Assembly (NCBI GenBank): GCA_035710745.1
Contig: DASTCX010000016.1
Span: 124,001-188,000 of the forward strand
DNA from: Candidatus Eremiobacteraceae bacterium
GTDB taxonomy: Bacteria; Vulcanimicrobiota; Vulcanimicrobiia; Eremiobacterales; Eremiobacteraceae
Direction of reading: 5' to 3'
DNA length: 64,000 nucleotides
Below the pieces are notes generated by a model. It did not search any database. It was not told the DNA's origin and saw nothing but the letters and a program-made list of their open reading frames with translations. Of the stretch, positions 25,773 through 33,448 are shown in pieces; positions within the stretch are counted from its first letter, which is position 1, and every line of letters begins with the position of its first letter. The translations under genes and the position numbers were made by a program.

Positions 25773-26966
25773 CTACTTACCTAGGATTTGGCGGGCGATG
25801 ACGATGCGCTGGATCTGCTGCGTTCCTTCGTAGATCTGCGTGATCTTCGCATCGCGCATCATGCGCTCGACCGGATACTCGGTCATGTAGCCGTAGCCGC
25901 CGAGCAGCTGGACGGCGTCGGTCGACACCTTCATAGCGACGTCGCCGCATTTGAGCTTGCATAGCGCGCCCCAATACGTGACATCGTCGGCGCCTTCGTC
26001 GCACTTGCGCGCAGCTTCGTACAGCAGAAGGCGAGCGGACTGCACGTCGAGGTCCATGTCCGCGACCATCCACTGAAGACCTTGCTGCTTCGACAACGGT
26101 TTGCCGAACGCGACGCGATCCTTCAGATATGCGGCGGCGAAATCGAGCGCGCCCTGCGCGATGCCAAGGCCTTGCGCTGCGACTCCCGGCCGCGATTTGT
26201 CGAGCGTCTTCATCGCGATCTTGAAGCCTTCGCCTTCGGAACCGAGGAGACGATCGACCGGGATGCGGCAGTTGTCGAGCACGACCTCGTTGGTCGGCGA
26301 ACCCTTGATGCCCATCTTGTGCTCGACCTTGCCGAGCTTGAAGCCGGGATCGTCGGTGCGGCAGATGAACGCGGAGATACCCTTCGGTCCGAGCTCTTTG
26401 TCCGTCATCGCGAAGACGATGCAGATGTCGGCGACCGCGACATTCGTGATGAAGACTTTCGTGCCGTTGAGCACGTATGAATCGCCGTCGCGGACGGCCG
26501 TCGTCCGCATGTTCGCCGCATCCGAGCCCGACGTCGGCTCGGTGAGCGCGTACGAGGTCATGAGCTCGCCGGTGGCCATCTTGGGCAGATATTTCTTCTT
26601 CTGCGCATCGGTGCCCGCGATCATGATCGGCAGCGCGCCAAGTTCCTGTACGGCGATGATCAACGCTGAGGAAGCGCATGCTTTCGCGACCTCCTCGACG
26701 ACCTTCACATAGATAAGGAAGCTGCCGAGTCCGCCGTACTCTTCAGGGAAGGGCACGCCGAAGAGGTCGTTCTGCGCGAAGAGGTCGCGGATATCTTTCG
26801 GATACTCGCCTTTCGCGTCGATCTCGGCGGCCCGCGGCGCGACTTTGTCGCGCACGAGCTTGCGGACCGTGTCCAATATCATCTGCTCGGCTTCGAGCAG
26901 CTCGGCATTACGTTCTGGTGCTAGCATGTACGATTTTTCGGGAATCAGAAGGCCGGAGCCTGTCAT
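25773..26966 (-). CDS. Acyl-CoA dehydrogenase
   Basis: FAD-dependent acyl-CoA dehydrogenase, 397 aa from ATG 26966 (GAGG 12 bases upstream); ATG 26927 would remove 13 residues without harming the fold. The N-terminal domain is followed by the YALTEPTSGSDAA flavin-binding segment, VFITN, and the C-terminal GGYGYMTEYPVERMMRD and YEGTQQIQRIVIARQ motifs, all typical of short-chain (butyryl-CoA-like) dehydrogenases. TGFALTEP-type flavin contacts are conserved. It lies alone, with a convergent metH downstream. No ETF genes are adjacent. Confidence 0.94.
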   Translation of the reverse strand: MTGSGLLIPEKSYMLAPERNAELLEAEQMILDTVRKLVRDKVAPRAAEIDAKGEYPKDIRDLFAQNDLFGVPFPEEYGGLGSFLIYVKVVEEVAKACASSALIIAVQELGALPIMIAGTDAQKKKYLPKMATGELMTSYALTEPTSGSDAANMRTTAVRDGDSYVLNGTKVFITNVAVADICIVFAMTDKELGPKGISAFICRTDDPGFKLGKVEHKMGIKGSPTNEVVLDNCRIPVDRLLGSEGEGFKIAMKTLDKSRPGVAAQGLGIAQGALDFAAAYLKDRVAFGKPLSKQQGLQWMVADMDLDVQSARLLLYEAARKCDEGADDVTYWGALCKLKCGDVAMKVSTDAVQLLGGYGYMTEYPVERMMRDAKITQIYEGTQQIQRIVIARQILGK

Positions 26967-27006
26967 CCAGGCGCCGGCCTCGCGTCGGTCATTCGTTCGA
27001 ACCGGT

Positions 27007-27918
27007 CTAGTGCGCGTTCAACGCTAAGGACAGCTGCTGGCGCGCCCCCACGAGCTCCTGGACGGCCTTCGCCCGGAAGCCGTCGTAGTCGTGCTGATCC
27101 TTTTGAAGCATGTCGATCGCACGCTCGACGTAACGGCTCACGTACGAGATGTTCTGATCGCTGTTGAACTGCCCTCGCGTGAAGAACGTCTCGAGGTCTT
27201 CATCACCCGGGGCCGCATGGGTCGGGAGCACGCTGTCGCGGTCGCGATCTGAATCGTGTTCGAGCGCAGACGTGAGGTCGGTCTGCGCGTGTTCGATGTC
27301 GGTCACTGCCGCCGCGCGGTGACCGTGATAATCGTGCGCGTCATGTTGGAGCATGTCGACCGCGCGGTTGAGGTACAGTCGCGAGTAGCGAAGATTGTCG
27401 TCGCTCGCGCCGCCGCCCATCGTGCCGCCGTGCGCCGAGAAGTACTGCAGCGCATCGGTCAGCTGGTCGCGCGCCGCGCCGAGCGCCGCGATCGCCTTCA
27501 CCCGGAAGCCGCCGTAGTCGTGCGCGTCCTGCTGGAGCATCGTGATCGAACGCTCGACTATCGTCCGCGTGTGCTCGATATTCTCGTTGCTCGCGAACTG
27601 GCCGCGTTCGAACGCCGCGATGTCCGTGTCCTGCGGTCTGGCCGTCGTCGGGATGACCCTATCGTCCGGGTCTTTGTCGTACTGGAGCGCGGACGTCAGA
27701 TCAACCTTCGCGGTGTTCAGGTCGCCGATCGCGGCGACGCGATGTCCGCCGTAGTCGCTCTGGTCGTGCGACAGCATGTCGAGCGAACGTTCGATGTATG
27801 CTCGCGTGTAGCGCAGGTTTTGGTCGCTGGTCATATTCGTGTCGGCGGACGCCCTGCCCGTCGACGCGATCAGCGTCGCCAGCGCGGCGACGCCCACGAT
27901 TGCCGCCTTGAAGTTCAT
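27007..27918 (-). CDS. Exported helical-repeat protein with duplicated two-unit module, function unknown
   Basis: A 303-aa secreted protein from ATG 27918, preceded by GGAGG; a start at 27975 would add 19 polar residues before the signal. The signal peptide ends GRASA (about 25). The mature part contains four helical units of 48 residues at 34-81, 113-160, 175-222 and 256-303, each with N-x3-[ST]/V-R, an R-[AS]-[IV]-x-ML stretch, D-x2-DY-x-G-x-R, and a C-terminal [LT]-x-AL. Linkers 1-2 and 3-4 resemble each other (both end RGQF), so the whole protein is a duplication of a two-unit module. Conserved Asp/His/Tyr could bind metal or ligand. The family is not recognised. It is probably monocistronic, just downstream of the hspR end. 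Confidence 0.85.
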   Translation of the reverse strand: MNFKAAIVGVAALATLIASTGRASADTNMTSDQNLRYTRAYIERSLDMLSHDQSDYGGHRVAAIGDLNTAKVDLTSALQYDKDPDDRVIPTTARPQDTDIAAFERGQFASNENIEHTRTIVERSITMLQQDAHDYGGFRVKAIAALGAARDQLTDALQYFSAHGGTMGGGASDDNLRYSRLYLNRAVDMLQHDAHDYHGHRAAAVTDIEHAQTDLTSALEHDSDRDRDSVLPTHAAPGDEDLETFFTRGQFNSDQNISYVSRYVERAIDMLQKDQHDYDGFRAKAVQELVGARQQLSLALNAH

Positions 27919-27997
27919 GTCGATATCCTCCGTGCCGTATTGAAACGGATCGCGAATGGCCCTGGGGTTGCCCATGGGAGAAACTCGAATTATCTTG

Positions 27998-28016
27998 CCC
28001 GCTTAGAGGGCGGGCG
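27998..28016 (-). terminator. Hairpin downstream of hspR, weak terminator candidate
   Basis: GCCCGC and GCGGGC form a 6-bp stem with a 7-base loop, 24 bases after the hspR stop on the minus strand. The following AAGATAATT is AT-rich but lacks a U-run. Confidence 0.35.
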
Positions 28017-28039
28017 AAACAGTGGCCGGGGCGCGGGGG

Positions 28040-28303
28040 TCAGAGGCGACGCTGGAGGTCTTCGATTTCGTCGAGCAGGCGGAGCACGACGTCGACGCCC
28101 GCGAGGTTGACGCCGCAGATCGTGGTCAGGCGCTGGATGCTCGAAAGGCGGCCGATATCGTCCACGGTGTAGAAGCGGACCTCGTTTATGACCGTCGGCC
28201 GCAATAGACCCGCGCGCTCGTAACGAACGAGCGTTTCGGGCGTGACGTCGAACTGTGCAGCGACCGCGGTGATCGCGTAAAGCTCCTGCGTATTGGAATC
28301 CAT
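28040..28303 (-). CDS. hspR: HspR-like MerR-family repressor
   Basis: An 87-aa MerR-family regulator placed last in the heat-shock cluster. It has the winged helix-turn-helix (VAAQFDVTPETLVRYERAGLL), the wing EVRFYTVDDI, and the IQRLTTICGVNLAGV segment that marks HspR-like repressors, followed by a short coil. HspR proteins repress dnaK operons by binding HAIR inverted repeats, with DnaK as co-repressor. ATG 28303 overlaps the dnaJ stop by one base (TGATG), so the two are coupled. No full HAIR element (CTTGAGT-N7-ACTCAAG) was found in the window; only a half site occurs, near 31854. The C-terminus is shorter than that of actinobacterial HspR. Confidence 0.85.
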   Translation of the reverse strand: MDSNTQELYAITAVAAQFDVTPETLVRYERAGLLRPTVINEVRFYTVDDIGRLSSIQRLTTICGVNLAGVDVVLRLLDEIEDLQRRL

Positions 28304-29307
28304 CAGCGCGCCTTCGCGAGTTCGGCGAGCTCTTTGAAGAGCTCGCGCTCGCGCTCCGTCAGCATCGTCGGGACCTGCGCCGACAATCGCACGTACAAGT
28401 CGCCGGACCCGCCGCCCGGCTTCGGCATACCCTTGCCGGGAATGCGCAGCACGCGTCCGTTTTGCGATGCGCTCGGCACCTTGACGTCGATGCGGCCGGT
28501 CATCGTCGGCACGGTCACTTCGCCGCCGAGGACGAGCGTGTAGACGCTCACCGGCTGATCGACGTGCAGGTCGTCGCCGCGCCGCTCGAACGCCGGATCG
28601 GCGCCGACGCGGGCGATGAGGTAGAGGTCGCCGCTCGGCGCGCCGCCGACGCCAGGGCCGCCCTGGCCCGTGAGCCGGATCCGCTGACCGTCGCGGACGC
28701 CGGCCGGAATCGTCACGTCGAGAGTCTTGATCGTCGGAATCGTGCCGGCGCCTCGGCATTGATGACAAAGTTTGTTGTCGACGGTTCCCGTGCCGTGGCA
28801 GCGTGGACACACCGTCTCCGTCTGAAGCGAGATCGATCTGACACCGCCGGAGAACGCGTCGCGAAGCGAGAGCGGCAGCTCCGACTCGACGTCGGACCCG
28901 CGCATGCCGCGCGTCCTGCGACCGCCTGACGGCGAGCGGCCGAGCCCGCCGAAAAACGTCTGGAAGAACTCGGAGAATCCCGAATCGCCGAGGTCGTCGA
29001 AATCGAAATGGACGTCGCCGGCAGACGGTCCGTTCGGTGCCGAATATCGCGCGCCCGGCGCGGTTCGCGCGCGCTGCTGCCAGTCCGAGCCGAGCGAGTC
29101 ATAGGTCTTGCGCTTTTCGGCGTCACCTAAGACTTCGTAGGCTTCGGAGATGTCTTTGAACTTCTCTTCGGCCTGCTTCTTGCGCGTCGGGTTGACGTCC
29201 GGATGCCACTCGCGCGCGAGCTTACGATATGCGGACTTGACCTCTTTGGCGTTCGCCGTCTTCGGCACGCCGAGGATCTTGTAGTAGTCCTTGTATTGTA
29301 CCGGCAT
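28303..29307 (-). CDS. dnaJ: DnaJ co-chaperone with reduced zinc-finger domain
   Basis: J-domain co-chaperone that delivers clients to DnaK and stimulates its ATPase, 334 aa. The J-domain at 1-70 contains WHPDVNP. A Gly/Phe/Asp linker follows (about 80-125), then a cysteine region with only two CxxCxGxG motifs (CPRCHGTG and CHQCRGAG) instead of the canonical four. That can hold one zinc site instead of two. The C-terminal substrate-binding domains (LDVTIPAGVRDG, then GDLYL and GDLYV repeats) are complete. It is intermediate between DnaJ and CbpA types. It lies between grpE and hspR on the minus strand, with a repeat 5' of its start. Confidence 0.93.
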   Translation of the reverse strand: MPVQYKDYYKILGVPKTANAKEVKSAYRKLAREWHPDVNPTRKKQAEEKFKDISEAYEVLGDAEKRKTYDSLGSDWQQRARTAPGARYSAPNGPSAGDVHFDFDDLGDSGFSEFFQTFFGGLGRSPSGGRRTRGMRGSDVESELPLSLRDAFSGGVRSISLQTETVCPRCHGTGTVDNKLCHQCRGAGTIPTIKTLDVTIPAGVRDGQRIRLTGQGGPGVGGAPSGDLYLIARVGADPAFERRGDDLHVDQPVSVYTLVLGGEVTVPTMTGRIDVKVPSASQNGRVLRIPGKGMPKPGGGSGDLYVRLSAQVPTMLTERERELFKELAELAKAR

Positions 29308-29315
29308 TTATTAAG

Positions 29316-29350
29316 GCCGCGGCGGTCGAGCTAAAGCTCGACCGCTACAT
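29316..29350 (-). repeat. Intergenic palindromic repeat inside the chaperone operon
   Basis: Minus orientation, stem GAGCT/AGCTC, flanks CCGCGG and GTAGC. It fills most of the 55-base gap between grpE and dnaJ, so a transcript of the operon would carry it as a hairpin in sense orientation. Confidence 0.88.
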
Positions 29351-29362
29351 TCAAAGACGGCA

Positions 29363-29911
29363 TTAGTCGCGCTTGGAGACGATCACTTGCGCTGGGCGAA
29401 GCACGTCGTCGCCGATGCGATAGCCGCGGCGCGCTTCGTCGAGGACGGTGCTGTCGGGAACCGAGCCGTCGGGGGCGGTGCCGACCGCCTCGGAGACGGC
29501 GGGATCGAACGGTTTTCCGAGCGTCTCGATAGCCCGCACGTTTTCACTTTGGAGGACGGCCTCGAACTGCTTGACCGTCGCGAGCAGTCCATCGACGATC
29601 TGCTCCGGCGGCGTGCCGCGCGTGCGGAACTGCAGTGCGCGCTGGAGGTTGTCGAGCGCCGGCAGGAGCTTGCGCAAGACCTCGCGGCGTCCGGCATCGG
29701 AGCGCGTCTGGTAGTCTCGCTCGGTCCGCCGTTTGTAGTTGTCGAAATCGGCCAGCGCGCGCAAGTAAAGCGCGCGCTGGTCGTCCGCCTGCTTGCGAAG
29801 CGCGGCGAGCTCTTCGTCGCGCTTCCCGTCGTCGCTCGGCGCGTCGTCGATGCCGGGCATCGCAGCCCCGGACAGGGAGTCGAACTCGTCGTACGGATTC
29901 GTCTCGGCCAT
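29363..29911 (-). CDS. grpE: Nucleotide exchange factor GrpE
   Basis: Releases ADP from DnaK, 182 aa. The acidic N-terminal tail is followed by a long helix (about 30-95, with YLRALADFDNYKRRTERD), then the beta domain with GKPFDPAVSEAVG and the closing PAQVIVSK. The start ATG 29911 is 7 bases after the dnaK stop; the SD AAGGAG is formed by the last codons of dnaK, indicating translational coupling. A start at 29998 inside dnaK would add 29 arginine-rich residues and is rejected. Normal length for the family. Confidence 0.95.
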   Translation of the reverse strand: MAETNPYDEFDSLSGAAMPGIDDAPSDDGKRDEELAALRKQADDQRALYLRALADFDNYKRRTERDYQTRSDAGRREVLRKLLPALDNLQRALQFRTRGTPPEQIVDGLLATVKQFEAVLQSENVRAIETLGKPFDPAVSEAVGTAPDGSVPDSTVLDEARRGYRIGDDVLRPAQVIVSKRD

Positions 29912-29918
29912 GCCGGGC

Positions 29919-31793
<1,875 letters not shown>

Positions 31794-31824
31794 GTTATTC
31801 GATAGCTCCTAATGTGAGATTCCT

Positions 31825-31853
31825 GGGAGCGGTCGAGATTTATCTCGACCGGC
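31825..31853 (+). repeat. Intergenic palindromic repeat between htrA and dnaK
   Basis: GGGAGC flank, stem GGTCGAGAT/ATCTCGACC, right flank shortened to GGCC. It is plus-oriented, so antisense to the chaperone operon. It could partially terminate or stabilise a htrA-dnaK transcript. Confidence 0.85.
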
Positions 31854-31859
31854 CTTGAG

Positions 31860-33059
31860 TTAACCTTGTTGTACGCTGAACTGGTTCTCGTCGCCCAGCG
31901 TGACGTCGACGGGCTGCAAGTTGCCCTGGCGCCAGACGAGCAGCGAGACCTTCTGTCCGACTTTCATGTTCTTGACGGCGTTCGTCACGTCTTCGGGCTT
32001 GTTGACGGCCTGATGGTTCAGCTGGACGATGACATCGCCCGCTTGGAGGCCGACCTGATCGGCCGGGCTTCCAGGAACGACGTTGCCGACGACGACGCCG
32101 TTCTTGCCGCCATAGTTGAGGTAGTTGCGGATCTGCGTCGTCAGCGCGCCGAGCTGCACGCCGATGAACGGATGCGTTTTCGCGACATACGTTCCGCTCT
32201 GGATCTCCGCGAGGATCGGCTGTGCGTTCGACATCGGTATCGCGAAGCCGATGTTCTGCGCGCCGGCATCGACGACGGCGTTGATGCCGACGACGTGGCC
32301 CGTATCATCGATGAGCGGGCCGCCGGAATTGCCGGGGTTGATCGGCGTCGTTATCTGGATCATGTCAGGATAGTGGATCGCCGGGAGGCCTTGGCCGCTG
32401 GCGGTGATGCCGGTGCGATGGACGCTCGCGACGATGCCGAAGCTGACGGAGTTCTGAAGTTCGATCGGCTCGCCGATCGCGAGGACGAACTGGCCCTGCT
32501 GGAGCTGCTTCGAGTCGCCGATCGGCAGCGCCGGCGGCAGATCATTGCCGTGGATCTTCAAGATCGCGAGGTCGTCTTGGATGTCGGTGCCGACGACTTG
32601 CGCATCGACTTTGCGGCCGCTCGCCAGCAGCACTTCGACTTTGTCGGCTTTGAACACGACGTGGCCGTTCGTAGCGACGTACGCCGTGTCGCCGTCGCGC
32701 TTGATGACGAAGCCGGAACCGGAGCCCTGCTGCGTGTACGGCTGGCTCTCCGGCATCTGATTGCCGAAGAACTGGCGGAAGAACGGGTCGTTCATGAACG
32801 GGAACTGCTGCACGCCGTGCACCGTCGACTTGATGAGGACGACGGATGGCTCTGCGTTCTTCACCGCAGCGATGATGCGCTGTTCGAGGTCGGGATCGCC
32901 GACATTGTGGATCGCCGACGCCGAAGCCGTATACGACTGATCGGTCGTGCTGTTGTTGAGTATCTTGCCAGGCACGCAAGCGACGATGACCGCGCCGACG
33001 AGCACGCCGAGAAGGCCGACGAGGAGAAATCCGATTGAGGTGCGGGTTGAGGGTTGCAT
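31860..33059 (-). CDS. HtrA/DegP-family serine protease
   Basis: Periplasmic, membrane-anchored quality-control protease, 399 aa. A membrane segment at about 8-29 is followed by the trypsin-like domain with catalytic triad H133 (ATNGHVV), D163 (DIQDDLAIL) and S245 (NPGNSGGP). A single C-terminal PDZ domain (about 298-390, VVGNVVPGSPADQVGLQAGDV) makes it a DegS/HtrA-type with one PDZ. Start ATG 33059 has AGGAG 11 bases upstream. It is the first gene behind a heat-shock promoter overlapped by a CIRCE operator at 33250-33276, with a leader of about 190 bases. Association with dnaK-grpE-dnaJ-hspR links envelope and cytosolic proteostasis. Confidence 0.95.
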   Translation of the reverse strand: MQPSTRTSIGFLLVGLLGVLVGAVIVACVPGKILNNSTTDQSYTASASAIHNVGDPDLEQRIIAAVKNAEPSVVLIKSTVHGVQQFPFMNDPFFRQFFGNQMPESQPYTQQGSGSGFVIKRDGDTAYVATNGHVVFKADKVEVLLASGRKVDAQVVGTDIQDDLAILKIHGNDLPPALPIGDSKQLQQGQFVLAIGEPIELQNSVSFGIVASVHRTGITASGQGLPAIHYPDMIQITTPINPGNSGGPLIDDTGHVVGINAVVDAGAQNIGFAIPMSNAQPILAEIQSGTYVAKTHPFIGVQLGALTTQIRNYLNYGGKNGVVVGNVVPGSPADQVGLQAGDVIVQLNHQAVNKPEDVTNAVKNMKVGQKVSLLVWRQGNLQPVDVTLGDENQFSVQQG

Positions 33060-33249
33060 TGCGGGTATCTACTCCTGACGCGTGTTGGGCCGCGCGGTCG
33101 CCGGCTCAGGAAGCCGGTGCCGTGGCAGCCGAGGCCCTTATGACTTGTACCTATCTTTGGAGGCGAAGAAAGGTTCCGCTTCCGGGTGGCATACCAATTC
33201 TCGTTCCGCGGAACGGGATAGCGACGGGCTAGGCCGCGGGGACGTTCGA

Positions 33250-33276
33250 TTAGCACTATAGCATTGAGAGTGCTAA
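33250..33276 (-). promoter_or_regulatory. CIRCE operator (HrcA-binding inverted repeat)
   Basis: TTAGCACTA-N9-GAGTGCTAA: nine-base arms separated by exactly nine bases, matching the CIRCE consensus TTAGCACTC-N9-GAGTGCTAA with one mismatch. It covers the spacer and -10 box of the htrA promoter, the arrangement expected for repression by HrcA. hrcA itself is not in this window. Confidence 0.93.
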
Positions 33277-33283
33277 CCGTCAA
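33255..33283 (-). promoter_or_regulatory. Sigma-70-type promoter for htrA (and probably the chaperone cluster)
   Basis: On the minus strand: TTGACG (33283-33278), a 17-base spacer, TATAGT (33260-33255). Both boxes are one to two changes from consensus and spacing is optimal. Transcription would start near 33248, giving an htrA leader of about 190 bases. Confidence 0.88.
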
Positions 33284-33372
33284 GAAGCGGGCCGATCCGA
33301 TTCACGTTAAGGGTCGCACAGGGGTTCCGTAGTACAGGAGCCTTGTTCGCTGCGCAAAACTCTCTTTAGGCG

Positions 33373-33388
33373 TGTGACATCCGTCACA
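33373..33388. promoter_or_regulatory. CRP-type palindrome upstream of receptor 3
   Basis: TGTGA-CATCCG-TCACA is an exact match to the half-site core and spacing recognised by CRP/CRP-family regulators, 60 bases before the receptor 3 start codon. No CRP-family gene is in the window, so the binding protein is inferred only from the site. Confidence 0.55.
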
Positions 33389-33448
33389 TGTCGCAGTTGG
33401 CATTGGGGCGTCCCAGGCGATGACCCGGGGGCCCGAATTGGAGGAGGC

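Larger units (their letters stand above)
33060..33448. other. Divergent control region between htrA and receptor 3
   Basis: 389 bases without a credible gene. It holds the minus-strand promoter with CIRCE for htrA, a palindrome TTCCGCGGAA near 33204-33213 in the htrA leader, a TGTGA-N6-TCACA site at 33373-33388, and the SD GGAGGAGG (33440-33447) of receptor 3. No clear plus-strand promoter was found; TTGTTC at 33343 with TTAGGC at 33366 is a weak candidate. Confidence 0.6.

Noticed and set aside
31854-31860. Possible HAIR element (CTTGAGT) for HspR before dnaK
   Set aside because: Only one half site exists; the expected ACTCAAG after seven bases is absent, and it lies at the end of htrA.
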